A DNA stretch of 64,000 nt from Populus alba (Eukaryota; Streptophyta; Magnoliopsida; Malpighiales; Salicaceae). The notes beneath the pieces are model-generated. The model searched no databases. It had not been told where the DNA came from and worked only from the letters and a program-made list of their open reading frames with translations. Position 1 is the stretch's first letter; every line of letters starts with the position of its first letter. A program made the position numbers and the translations under genes. The stretch covers positions 17,463,357 to 17,527,356 of the forward strand of contig NC_133302.1 in assembly GCF_005239225.2 (NCBI RefSeq), read 5' to 3'. This document shows positions 11,277 to 22,765 of this stretch, one piece after another.

Positions 11277-11880
11277 TTTTGAGCCAGGAGATTGGGATCC
11301 AATGATTGCCAAGTGGGTTAAAGAATATTCGTGGTCATCAGCAAGTCTAATGGATTTGGTATTAGACTTCATATGCTTACAAGTATCCTCGACGACTCTT
11401 GATATCTCGTCGATGCAGTCATCGGCTAACAGGAAGTCTATGGTTTTTGGCCGTAAATGGGTCGGCGAGAGAGTACCCTACCATCAAATGCAATATCTTT
11501 CCTTGCATCAATGGGACCGTTTTCTTTATTATTGTAAGTGTGGAAAATATGGACATAAATTCCATTCTCCATCTCCGATCTTTCCTTTGCATCAATTTTT
11601 TTTGTTTGATCTTTCCATCCGGACGAATCTTGTATTATTGCGTTTCGATGCAGTCCATGGCAGCCAGGAAGTCTATGCGTTTTGGCATAACATGCAATAT
11701 CGTCTTTCAGCGCTTCATTATTCGTTTTCCCTTTCTACTTTACGTACCAAACTTTGGATTTATTCCCACTCCATAAACTTCTTCAATCTTTTATATGTTC
11801 TCTTAAAGTGAAAGTCAAGGAAGGATATCTACAAATAAACAAATTCCAAACCTAACCAAAAAAATGAAACACTTTCCGTC
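11277..11880. repeat. Interspersed repeat Z, copy 1
   Basis: From about 11386 to 11880 this matches 19905-20180 and 20436-20490. Shared landmarks are CGTCGATGCAGTCAT, AACAGGAAGTCTATGG, TTTTGGCCGTAAATGG, CTACCATCAAATGCAA, ATTCCCACTCCATAAA and ATATCTACAAATAAA. A 22-base piece of it also flanks the CACTA element at 47478-47499. Bases 11277-11385 read openly (EPGDWDPMIAKWVKEYSW) but are not identified and start at the gap. Confidence 0.65.
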
Positions 11881-12282
11881 AAACCACAGTTTAATAGTTG
11901 ACGTGGTAGCTAATACCCCCCCTTTCGTTCTGTTCATAGTTTTATAAATATAAGCATGCACGAAAACTGAAAATGTCCTGAAATTGATGCAGAGTACCAG
12001 CGACATGGTAACTCAATCTCTTATCATGGCCATGTCTGAATATGCAAACCGATCCACTACTCAGAAATCATTATCATGTAGGATCTTCATTGAGAAGATC
12101 CGTTTTCAAATTCTCAAATTTAAATTGATTATGCTTTCTTTACTTCACTTCAAACCCGTTATTGACCAAAGAAGGAATAGCCAATAAAGGGTTGTGAGGT
12201 TTTACAGCTTTCAGCTCCATGGCTGAGTTTCCGTAATATACATGCGATTCGTTATTCGTTGCCAGTTGAAGGTTTGATTCAA
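11881..12282. other. No gene seen
   Basis: AT-rich DNA without a recognisable gene or a clear repeat boundary. Confidence 0.45.
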
Positions 12283-12815
12283 TGTCAAAGAACCATCTCA
12301 ACCCAAAAAAACTTAAGCTGTTTAGTGAGGTTCTAGGATATGATTTATAATTATTCTCCCTAAAACACCCCCTCAAGTGAAAGTTCTTTTGGGCTTTGAA
12401 ACCTGAACATGTTCACATTACACTTGTGCTTAGTTCAATTTTAATCAAATACAATGGGGATGGTGAGCATCGAACTCGTGACACTGGGTCATCAAAGGCC
12501 TCTGATACACATATCAAAGAACCATTCTCGCAAACCCAAAAAGTTTTAAGCTGTTAGGTGAGGTCTGTAGAAATATTGATTTATATATTCTTCTTAACAA
12601 CACCCCCCAAGTGAAAGGTCCTTTGGGCTTCTGAAAAACTTGCACAGGCCCACGTTACCTTGTTGCTTAATTTTTATCAAATAAATAGGGATGGTGAGAT
12701 TGAACTCGTGACCACTGGGTCATCAAAGCTCTGATACCAATGTCAAAGAACCAATCTCAACCAAAACTTAAGCTTTACGTGAGGTCTAAGATATGATTTA
12801 TATTATTCTCTAACA
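12283..12815 (-). mobile_element. TRIM retrotransposon array: three LTRs and two internal domains
   Basis: On the minus strand there are three short LTRs at 12741-12815, 12512-12602 and 12283-12367. Each starts TGTT or similar and ends TTCTTTGACA. Between them are two internal domains that begin with a tRNA-Met type primer site (TGGTATCAGAGC, seen as GCTCTGATACCA at 12728-12739) and end in a purine tract (GGGGGG, seen as CCCCCC at 12603-12608). No coding capacity exists, as is normal for terminal-repeat retrotransposons in miniature. An LTR-internal-LTR-internal-LTR order indicates recombination between copies or readthrough. Confidence 0.82.
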
Positions 12816-12837
12816 ATGACATAATAATTTAATTTCC

Positions 12838-13113
12838 ACATTTCGTTATGTCCATCAAAATCTAGTCTTTTTTCTATAGTTCATATATTTCACCACGTTC
12901 ACCTGCATCACCATAGGTCCTGCTCAAGAAATTTCGTTTAGTTTTTCAAAGTCACCTTTTTACGTATGTTGTTATGATAATTGCACGAAAAGTGCTCTTG
13001 TGGATCGAAAACATTCCAATTCTTGGCATTAGTTTTAATTTCACATTTTTCGTTATGTCCATCAAAATTAGTCTGTTTCTATAGTTCATATGTTTACACA
13101 TCACCTGCATCAT
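12838..13113. repeat. Direct repeat pair of about 70 bases
   Basis: The block CGTTATGTCCATCAAAAT through CACCTGCATCA occurs near 12838-12910 and again near 13043-13113. A second shared motif, CTTGTGGATCGAAAA, follows each copy (near 12997 and 13152). This is probably a local tandem duplication of about 200 bases. No gene is seen around it. Confidence 0.6.
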
Positions 13114-13374
13114 CAAACTATTATATTGGGTTATATAACAATTAGTTTCTTGTGGATCGAAAATAACAAGTTATTTAATAAAAATCTATTTTTAATAAAT
13201 TATTTGAATAAAGAAAGGGAGGCATTTGCATATACCCTTAAAGAAAGCTAAGTCACAGAATTTCAAAGAAACCGCTTTTCTTATTAATTACTCCTATCTT
13301 ATTGACTGGTGTTCTCGTTTAAGTATTGAGTTTTGCAAGATTACTAGTACCCCGTTGATAAATGTTGGGTTAAA

Positions 13375-13650
13375 CAGTTATTAGAAAATAATATAAATTA
13401 TATATTAAAATTTTAATTTTAACAATTTAAGTTATTGAGTTAAATTGGTTTTTTAACATGATATCAGAGTATTAATGATGAAGCGTTATTGAATTTGAAT
13501 CCCATAATCCTTATTTATATTGATAAAAATTAAACACAAGATAATATGGGTCTTTGCAAGTTTAATTCAAAAATTTTTCAATTGATAAGATGTTTAAAAA
13601 ATAATATAAATCATATATTAAGAATTCACATAACCACTTAAAGCTACCCC
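13375..13650 (+). mobile_element. Second TRIM-like relic, opposite orientation
   Basis: A short LTR-like stretch ends TTTTTTAACA at 13458, directly followed by TGATATCAGAG, a one-base variant of the tRNA-Met primer site. A second copy of the LTR start (AAAATAATATAAATCATATAT) appears at about 13593. Between them is about 130 bases of non-coding DNA. Boundaries are approximate and the second LTR is truncated. Confidence 0.55.
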
Positions 13651-13897
13651 TGACTAATAAAGTGGTGGAGGAAGATCGGGATTGGTACACTATGCATGTC
13701 TCATGCATGATTACAACCTAAAATCAATAGTAAATTAAAGTATGTCTTATTCCATAATTGATTTCCTTTGTGAAACATATAATCAAACATAAACCTTCCT
13801 ACGTAAGTGATTGTTTTCTCATTAATCTCAAAACTAACAAGTAATTTTTTTCTCTTACCAGGTATTCCATTCTAGCAATAAATACTGTTTTTTCCAG

Positions 13898-14252
13898 AAA
13901 ACACTACAAGGACAAGTTACACTGCTCTTGACAGAAGCTTGAAGCGTGGAATGCGATTAGCTAAGCTCTATGAACCTTATGTGTTCTTTAAGGGCATGTA
14001 AGGATATAGTAATTGAATTCCATTGATATATCTTATAGTTTGAATGAATATTACATAGATTAGCGCTTAATAAGTTAATTTTATCTTTTGTTACTCAGAT
14101 TTGATGACACCAACTCGGAAAAGTTACAAATTGCTGCAAGAGAGACTTGTTCAGAAGCAGATGCCTTCAACTTTGACCCGACAAGTGTTAATTGGGAAGC
14201 TTACATGATGGATGTTCATTTTCCTGGTCTCGTAAAATATGTGCTAAAATGA
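13898..14252 (+). pseudogene. Last two exons of an alcohol-forming fatty acyl-CoA reductase
   Basis: Exon 13898-13997 reads MRLAKLYEPYVFFKG, a GT-AG intron spans 13998-14098, and exon 14099-14252 reads FDDTNSEKLQIAARE and NFDPTSVNWEAYMM, ending PGLVKYVLK with a TGA stop. This is the C-terminal (sterile) domain of plant fatty acyl-CoA reductases, which make primary alcohols for wax, suberin or pollen wall. Splice sites and frame are intact, but the NAD(P)-binding Rossmann domain and the YxxxK active site are missing upstream. It is therefore a gene fragment that cannot encode an enzyme. The upstream part may have been lost by transposon activity. Confidence 0.85.
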
Positions 14253-14669
14253 TATATTGCCAGAGAGCATTTACACGGCGACATTTGGGCATACTGTTCG
14301 TACGAACTGTCTTATAATTGATTGTAATGGTGTTTTTTATTATGATGAAAAATACAATTAGTGGACAAAATAAATTATCGAATAAAAGTGAAATCTAATA
14401 TATCAAGTTTATGTTGTTTAAAGACTGTAATGTTCGATTTTTTTTTGTTATTGAAATATGCTATTTTCCTTAATGTTTTTATTTTTATTTTTAAATGACT
14501 GAATATATGGTTATATAATTTGAAAAATATATCACTCGTATATATAATATCCATTTTTTTCTTCAAATTTCAGCTAATTATAATTTTAATTCCAAAACTA
14601 TGTTTTAGTGTGATTGGGACACATTGCCAGATGAATTTCAAAGCACCATAAGAAAATAAACCATAAAGC
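14253..14669. other. AT-rich, no gene seen
   Basis: Downstream of the reductase fragment the sequence is AT-rich with homopolymer runs. It could hold the 3' untranslated region of the reductase. Nothing else is recognised. Confidence 0.45.
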
Positions 14670-17060
14670 TTCAAACTTTATACTAGGCTTTGTAAAAGGA
14701 TGGAAAATGAAGAAGAGGCTCACTACCAAAAAGAGCTGAATGATGTTAAGAATAACATGACTTGGGTTACTAGTTTACTTGAACAACTCTTGCGAGCGCA
14801 ATCAGAGGAAGGAACATCCAATTAGCATCCAACTCTGTTATCGCCGCTAGCAGCTCTAGTTATCATTGACCCATAAAACTTGGAAACAAATCCCATCGCT
14901 AGACCACAAGGAACAACAAACATTCCAATGACTTGTTAATTTAATTACGTCTGCTTAAGTGCCAACCATAATAGATCTAACTATAAGGAAATCCCATGGG
15001 GTTAAATCTTTTGGTCACCCTAAACAAGATAAGTGGGTTGCCTAAGAGGGGTTTAGAGTTGTTGAGGAATTTGACGTCTATGACTTGGTTAGAATAACTG
15101 AGATATATACCTAGTATCAAATGTAATGGTACCAAGGAGTTTAGAGTGCCAGAATTCATCAAGTACACGAAGTTAGAATGCCTTAATACACACCTGAGGT
15201 AATATTAAAAAAAAAGGAAGGAGGTCATACATAATGACAAGTTGCTCATCCATTTCTTCCAAGACAACTTGATTGGTTCTGTGTTAAGCTGGTTTATGAC
15301 TTTAGATAATACAATGGTTAAGAAATTGAGTGATCTCATTGATGCTTTTTTAAGGCAATACAAATTCAATATTGACATCACTCCAGACCGGACGAGTTTA
15401 ATAATGATGGATAAGGGAAATAAAGAAACAATGAGGGAGTATGCTCATAGATGGAAAAACAAGGTAATGCATGTATAATCATTTTTATTAGAAAAAGAAA
15501 TTGTGACTCTATTCACCAATACTTTCAAATCTTTATAGTATGAGTACCTTATGGGTAGCTCTGCCCAACACTTTTATTATGTCATGGTTATTGTTGAGAG
15601 AATATAGTAAGGAATAAGAGCCAACAGAATATCGAAACCCACCACGAAGAAAGGGTTTACTCGGATGAAAAAAGATATTGAGGTAAGCAATATAAAACAA
15701 AGGTATAAGGGTAAAAAGAATTTCTAAGCCCAAAGCTATCACATCCAAAGCTACCAAGCCCTATTTCCCAAAGCATCCAATATCAGCTTTGCCAAGTCTT
15801 TCCCAGTAAACCAGCCCACCAACCTATCAAAAAACCAAATAAAAAACAACCTAAAAAAAACATACCAAAGAAACTAAGAGCGACTCCCACCTTTACTAAT
15901 GCCCTTAAGGGAAATGTATGCAAAACTATTAAGCATAGGTCATATGGCTCCTCCTCCTTTTCCATTATTTAAGCCTCCCTTTCCAAGTTAGTACAAGCCA
16001 TAATTGACCTATGAGTACCATGCTATAAATCATGGCCATATCATACATTTGATCAGCATTCAAAAGAAAGCTCTTGCAAATTATTCAAGGCATGATGAAT
16101 AACTTTTGAAGATATCCCCAACATCAATTTCAACCCTTTTCCCAATCATGCTTCTAGTAATGGAGTAAACACTGTGAAGTATAGAGGGAAGAAAAGAGCA
16201 AGTTTTTAAGGATAAACATGGATAGGCCTATATTGACATGTTGAATGCAGGTCAAGTATTTTCCAGCAAAAAATAGATCAAGTCCAAGAAAGGATGATAG
16301 TTTTGGTAGATTCTATAATGTGATGGAACATAACATTGAGAGATGTAAGGAGTTTCATTAGAAGGTGATATAAATGATGACTTTTGGATCTTTACAAATA
16401 GAGAAGGAGGAAGATGATGATATTGTGGGAATGATAAGTTCATAATGGATGAAAGTAGAAGTGTGTAGGATCCATCATGGTAAGAGTAGTTCACTAAAGC
16501 TTATTCTAACAAGACCTGCCTTTTGAGGAAAAGTTGTTGACCATACACGATCTTTATTCTTCTGATTCTAAAAAAACCAAACCAAACCAAACACCTATCA
16601 AGATGGATTGGAAGTCCTTTAAATAATGTTTTTTATAGCTTAAAACTCTTTCAAAACACCTTTGTAATGGCTATAAAGTAAAGAAAGTGGTTTTATGATG
16701 GCTTTTTTGGTGGTTTAATGACAAATTTAGGTCTAATTTATGGTTTATAGGTAGAATAAGTGAAGGGTAGTTTATGTTCTTATATAAGCCTTAGCTCATT
16801 AATGAAGCTCAATTATCTTTAGCTCTTTGTGCCACTATTTGAACACAAAATGGCCTTAAACTACTAGTTACTTTATTGAATTGATTAAGTCATCTTTTTA
16901 GGTCTAGGCATATGATGTGGCCCATTACGTTATTAGATTGAAAAAGGATGGGTCAAACCTTAAGAAGTCTAATTGACTCAACTACCCCATAATATACTAG
17001 TCTTTAGATTAAACCTAAGGTTTCCATATAGCCCAACACACCAACACACTCGGGTAGAGG
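14670..17060 (+). mobile_element. Tat/Ogre-type gag-protease relic, copy A
   Basis: Starting with CTAGGCTTTGTAAAAGGATGG, this matches the gag leader and gag of the element at 57080-58340 and the relic at 45360-47497. Many indels and stops interrupt it. The gag core is open at 15242-15478. A proline- and lysine-rich stretch (about 15750-15900) and traces of the protease region follow to about 17060. No LTR flanks it. It is a decayed internal fragment of the same lineage as the element at 50399. Confidence 0.75.
15242..15478 (+). pseudogene. Gag core fragment (retrotransposon gag domain)
   Basis: 78 residues containing FFQDNLIGSVLSWFMTLDN, then KLSDLIDAFLRQYKFN and APDRTS-like TPDRTS, then YAHRWKNK. 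This is the conserved centre of Ty3/gypsy gag (retrotrans_gag family), aligning with residues about 95-170 of the gag at 57381-58181. It is broken on both sides by frameshifts and is not expected to make a functional capsid. Confidence 0.75.
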
Positions 17061-17465
17061 GACAAACCAACTCCAAAACACAAGCTAGGATATGAAAAGC
17101 CTAACCCAAAATTATTCCATCAATTCTATGTATAGTTGGTATCAAACATTTAATGCTTTTTTTTCCTTGTGTTATAATTGGGCTTATAAATTGGTGTTTG
17201 AGATGCCCATAGCCAGTGGATAACCTATATGACATCATTTGTTTACTCAACAATGAATTACCAATCATGAGAAAACTGTTTATCCTAAGTAATTGCAACT
17301 TAATATAGGTTTCATATTGTTTTTCCCTCACTTTATCCTTAATTCCATACAAGTTGGCATGATTCATGGCTATATAAATATCCATGAACTACGTACCAAG
17401 TAAGCCAAGTTCCAATAACAAATTTCTTAGTGCATATTTTTCCTCTTCGTAACTACATATCGTTG
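17061..17465. other. No gene seen
   Basis: Sequence after the gag-protease relic, with no recognisable domain. It may be a further decayed part of the same element. Confidence 0.4.
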
Positions 17466-17695
17466 TGGCCCTATTTGGGGTTGCATTTGCACCAAAGTTT
17501 CAATAAATTTTGAAATTTTTTTCTTCAAAATTATTTTTTTTATGTATTTTTAAATCGTTTTGATGTACTAGTGTTAAAAATAAATTTTAAAAAATAAAAA
17601 AATATTTATTATTTTGATAAATTTCCAAACGAAAAATAAATTTAAAAAGCAACATCAACCACACTTTTAAACATTCCCTACATCTCCTTTAAATT
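17466..17695. mobile_element. MITE copy
   Basis: About 230 bases beginning CCCTATTTGGGGTTGCATTTG, with central AAATCGTTTTGATGTACTAG and ending AAGCAACATCAACCACAC. It has the same layout as the insert at 1612-1828. Ends are approximate inverted repeats. Confidence 0.65.
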
Positions 17696-18879
17696 ATGCA
17701 AACAAATATACTACACAACTTGAAAGGCTTTTATTCCTTTTATATTTGTAATAAGTTAAGTATTTGAGGATCTTTAACGCTAACAAAATAATTGTCTTAC
17801 AAGTATTCATGATTTCCAATGTTTTTCAACAATCTACTTTAAAATTTTTCAGCCCATTGATTAATCTTGAGAAGGTTTTAATCTTGTGTGGATTTCCTTA
17901 ACGTCATAAAAAAAAAAAAAGTTAATTAACAAGTCCTTTGCTCTTTATATTTACACCTTAATAAACACAAAATATATCCTATGTCTTCCTTGTTAAAAGA
18001 ACAATGCTAAATAAATTACAAAAGTATTGGTTTCATGGAGAGAAAAAATATGGTACATACATAATTAATGCAGAAAATATATGAATACATTAGAAAGAAG
18101 GAATTTACATTATATATAAGATATAAGAAATATATATGTCAAGTGGTATGAAAAAATAAATTTAATAAAGACAAAACTATTCAAACATTATATATTTAGG
18201 TAAATAAGGATGGTCAACATCTTCTTTTTATTGGCTTTGATTCTTATAATATGTGGCTTGGTAGGTTAGGACATGTAAATTTATAATTTTATACACAATT
18301 CAATTAATTTTGAATTATTACCAGGTATTTTTTTTTTAAATGAGGTTTGTTATAAAATCAAAATTCATAAAAGTTTTGGCTCTAACTCAAATCTCCTTCT
18401 TGATCTTCCTCTCCATATCTTTGTTGATGTAGATTTGATTGTCTGACAAAAATAGAGTGTAAGTTACTCAATGATTTTTTTTTACTGTAAATTATTATTT
18501 AATTACTAAGATACATATTATTACCTATAATAACCTTAATAAATAAAAAGGGCATAATACAATACCTAATTAATTATATTATTTCAATTTTCAAGGATAT
18601 CACACTAGTTTCGATTAAGATTTTTAAATGACAACCTTACTCAAATTAAGATCTATGGCAACATAAATTTCTGGAAGTATATTCAAAATAATCATCAAGT
18701 AAGTGGCCTTAGTTTCATAACCTAAAGCACTAGTCTTCTTATCAACACCAGAAGTAATCCTTATTTTCTTTTTCTATTTTTTTCTATTCATTCGCAAAAT
18801 AGTACAAGGAACACCTATGAAAAGGCACCAAGAAATTGTAGCTAAAGAAGATTAAAAACAAATCACACTATATTACTAT
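17696..18879. other. AT-rich, no gene seen
   Basis: Low-complexity AT-rich DNA without a supported feature. It lies next to the CACTA transposase relic and may include decayed parts of that element. Confidence 0.45.
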
Positions 18880-19760
18880 CAAAACTTATGTCACTACTTC
18901 TAAAGTGAATGAATTGAAAAGGATGTTGCACCCCCGCATCTTTCTAGTGAAGAATTGTATGATGTGGTGTTAGAGTACGGTGACATTGTGTTTGATTTCT
19001 AATTCGGTAAATAGAAGTTTATGGTTTTGTTTGACTTATAATGGATAAAACAAAGTATTTTATAAGAGCTTTCTTATTGGAAAGACCAAGCTCATCCGTC
19101 ATTACCTTAATGTCATGCATATAAAAAAGAACATGTTTAAGAACATTTTCAATACAATCATAGACGTGAAGGGGAAGACAGAGGACAACATCAAAGACAT
19201 AATGGATATAATGTTGTTTTATCACCGTAAAAATATAGAGTTGGTTTATGTTGGGTCACATGTCACAAAGCCCAAAGCAAGCTTCAATTAGACAATAATG
19301 CACAACTACTAGTCTACCAATGACTTAAGAGTATGTGTTTTCCCAGTGGATATGCCTCGAACATATCAAGGTTGGTTAATTTGGAGGATTGTAGATTGTA
19401 TGGAGGGCCTATATTGTTAGGGGTGATCTCAACCTTTATCTTCTACTATTTTAAGCTTCATTTAAGAATAAGAATCAATCGTGTTCTAAGGCATAATGAT
19501 GGTGGTGAAGTGCCTTTGAGTGAGAACTTGTCAATAGTCTCCAATCTTGGACAACTCGCACTAAAAAATGATGCTAGAGGAGGATATTTGTCTAAAATAA
19601 AAGTCAGATAAGCACATAATTATGTGTTATTTAACTGCGATAAACTGAGATCTTTTATTCAGTAAGTATACCACTTAAACTTTGTTATTAATAGACTATT
19701 TATCTTTTATAATATCACAAACTCATATATTATTGAATATCTCATAGACAACATCATTAA
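18880..19760 (+). pseudogene. CACTA (En/Spm) transposase relic
   Basis: Bases 18915-19215 align with 50140-50396 of the better preserved CACTA transposase: HPRIFLVKN-like start, EYGDIVF, SFLIGKTKLIRHYLNVMHI. It then continues past the point where that copy is interrupted, with GYASNISRLVNLEDCRLYGG, a large internal deletion, and a C-terminal part reading NDGGEVPLSENLS and YVLFNCD. Stops and indels are frequent. The relic supplies the C-terminal transposase sequence missing from the copy at 48661-50398. Confidence 0.8.
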
Positions 19761-19841
19761 TATTTATTGTCTAATAACTCACAACAAACTGAATCTTAAA
19801 TTTTTGAATTACAAAATAAACAATGTATCACATGGTTCAGA

Positions 19842-19846
<5 letters not shown>

Positions 19847-19884
<38 letters not shown>
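19847..19884. repeat. (TA)n microsatellite
   Basis: About 38 bases of alternating T and A within AT-rich DNA. Other (TA)n tracts lie near 21189-21221 and 26714-26735. Confidence 0.95.
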
Positions 19885-19888
<4 letters not shown>

Positions 19889-19904
19889 CACAAACTCATT
19901 TTTT

Positions 19905-20490
19905 GTTTTGATCCTCGGTCAACTCGTGATATTGCGTCGATGCAGTCATGGCAACAGGAAGTCTATGGGTTTTGGCCGTAAATGGCGCCGAGAGAGCCCT
20001 ACCATCAAATGCAACAGGAAGTCAGTCTCGTCTTTAGCTTCATTATCGTTTGTCCTTTCCATTGCGTACCAAATGGTTTGCTCTTTGATTCAGGGTGATG
20101 CAACTTTCAGTCAGCATTAAGACTATGTAATTATGTTTCCTATATATGATTAAGAAACTTTGGGATCTATTCCCACTCCATAAAGATTTTATTGTTACCG
20201 GTGAGATTAGGGATGAATAAAAAAAATTAAAAAAACCGATTAAACCGAAAAAATCGGATAAAAAATAACAAAAAAAAAAAATTGTAAAAAAACCGATTAA
20301 ACTGATTAAAATTTAAAAAAAAAACAGCTAGTTCGGTTCAATTTTATAAGCAAAAAATAAAAAAAACTGAGCTTAAGCAAACCCAAATTGAAAAAAGCCG
20401 CAAAAAAACCGAGCCAAACGAATTAACCAATAAAACTTCTTCAATCTTTATATTTTATCTTAAAGTAAAAGTTAAGGATATCTACAAATA
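19905..20490. repeat. Interspersed repeat Z, copy 2, with a 245-bp insertion
   Basis: This matches 11386-11880. Copy 1 reads CCATAAACTTCTTCAATC without a break, whereas here 245 bases (20185-20429) are inserted after ATAAA, and ATAAA is repeated at 20430-20434. The insert is A-rich with repeated AAACCGATTAAACCGA blocks. It is a small transposed sequence with a clean 5-bp target duplication. I cannot name its class. Confidence 0.75.
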
Positions 20491-21188
20491 AAAAAAATTC
20501 CAAACCTAACAAAAAATTGAAGTGTACATTAAACTTATAATTCAATTTGATTGCTTAATTAAAATTCTGATTCTTTATATATGATTTTATTGCAAAATAG
20601 ATTATTAAATCTCATAATTTTATCATCATTAATTCTTTTTATTAAAAAGAATATTTTACGGCCAATTCATTTCATGACAATGAATGAATTTATTTAACAT
20701 ATTAACGATTTTTCTCCGAGCTTGACATGGCCAAAACTCTCCCAATCCACTACCCTCCCCTGCCAACTAAACATACCTCAATCCACCACTTTCCCCTTAC
20801 CAATGCAGCAAGACCATACCAACAAATGATATTCCAAGCCTAATTTCAAGGAATTAATCCTTTGAAAACCTTCTATAAAAAAATAATCTAACAATAAAAT
20901 AAATAATTATAGTTTTTTTAAGATAATATGTCAATCTAGCACGACTAAATCTCCTTTTAAACTCAGCCTTATCCCATTAGTTTATAAAAATATTTGTTTT
21001 TATATCATTTATATAATTTTTCTAAGATATATCTTCACCTAACCATAACAAATCTCAATCTCACTATTCAAAAACTTTTAGTTTGGATGACCTAAATACT
21101 ATTGTTTATATGACATCCCAAATTTAGTGTGGATGGCAAGGTAGGGGAACGGAATTATTGCACAATAAATCTCCCAATGATTGCGAAA

Positions 21189-21222
<34 letters not shown>

Positions 21223-22028
21223 CTTGTATCCATAAAACTCCTCTTATATTTGAAATTCAGTGGAAAACACCTTTCTATTTTTATTTTTTTTAAAGTCATT
21301 TTTCACTTTGTGTCCAAGAATCCAAAGGCAGCTGGGGACATAATTTCATTTCTTGCTATGTGGTAATCGTTTGTAAATATGATTTCAACTGCTGGTAAAA
21401 TAAGGGAACTGTATGACTTTAATATCTATATGAATATTTTTTCTCTTTTTAGAATGTCTGTTGAAGGAAGCAAATACATTGTATTAGTATAACAGAGCTA
21501 CTAACCAAAGGTTAAATATTGTATAGTGCAAATTAAAACTTACTACAACTAAACCCACTTTCTGTCACAGTCTGTTAGTTAGAGAGAACATTTGAAACTT
21601 AGTTCAATGCCATGAATCCTAAAGATTATTGAGGGTGTGGTGTTTTAATTATGGCAGATCATAAGTCCTAATCTATGAAAATTCAGATGATCTAAAGTGA
21701 GGATTGACAAATATATGTTTTATCATACTTGCAGCTTGCAGCCTAACTACGGATATAAACAGTCAATAAACAGAGTAGTCATTTCTGCTGAACAAAGCAG
21801 GCACCGAATCCTTTTTTGGCTGTGGAATGAGGAGTTGTAGACTTGAAACTTCAGTTAAATGCACCAAAGGATAAAAGGAAGAAGTTAAATTTAACTCATC
21901 TGATGCCTATAGTTTATCTGATCTCTATATGATTGATATGCCTTCCTCGTAATGGAAAACCAACACTGCTAACCTTATCTGATCCTGTGTTTCTGACACA
22001 TTTCTGACAATCATTTACATCCACTAAG
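20491..22028. other. No gene seen
   Basis: AT-rich DNA with a (TA)n tract at about 21189-21221. Around 20700-20870 the sequence is richer in C, but no protein is recognisable on either strand. Bases 21600-22028 hold no identifiable exon. Confidence 0.45.
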
Positions 22029-22765
22029 GCATAGCTATTAAACCCGGATTGGCCTGACGTGTTGATCTGGGACCCGGATGACCCGGGGGCTAGACCGGTC
22101 TGGATTTGTCAAAAGACCAACTGATGCAACGACTCAGCCAAACCCAGTCGACCCGGTGGATCAACCCGTGACCCGGGAGAGACCCGGTTTTATTTATTTA
22201 TTTTTTTCAAATGTGGGATTTGAAACCCATCAGTAGATATAATCTATGTTCCCAAGAAAAAGTTATGTTTTTTTAATGTGGGATAAAAAACTTTTTGGTT
22301 TGAATATTTCAACTTAAAATGATAATATAGTATCTTTTTAATGTGAGATTTGAAACCTATTAGTATATATACTATATGTTCCCAAGAAAAAAATTATCTT
22401 TTTTTCAATGTGGGATTTGAATCCCATATTATATATACTCTATATTCACAAGAAAAAAGCTATGTTTTTTTCAATGTGGGATAAAAAAATTTTTGATTTA
22501 AATACTTGAACTTAAAAGCTTAACATAATATTTTTTTTAATGTGGGATAAATTTTTTTAAAAAATATTCTTTTAAACTTTATTATTTACAATATGTATAG
22601 CCTATATTTACATGTGTTTTTTTCTTAATTTTTTCATATAAAATATTAAAACTTTTTTAAAAAATTAATTTTTCCAGGTTGACTGAAGTGGACCCGAGTT
22701 GCCCATGAAACCCGGGACCCAGCTCCTTGGTTGGGTCAACCCCGGACTGGGTTTAATAACTATGC
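22029..22765. mobile_element. Non-autonomous element with terminal inverted repeats
   Basis: The left end GCATAGCTATTAAACCC (22029-22045) and right end GGGTTTAATAACTATGC (22749-22765) are inverted repeats with one mismatch in 17. GC-rich blocks with repeated ACCCGG follow each end. The centre holds three or four degenerate units of about 120 bases with AATGTGGGATTTGAAACCCA-like cores (22209-22530). There is no coding region. It looks like a Mutator-like or similar MITE. The target duplication was not identified. Confidence 0.7.

Noticed and set aside
10727..11372. Open frames of about 190-200 codons across the N run
   Set aside because: They consist almost entirely of unknown residues from the assembly gap.
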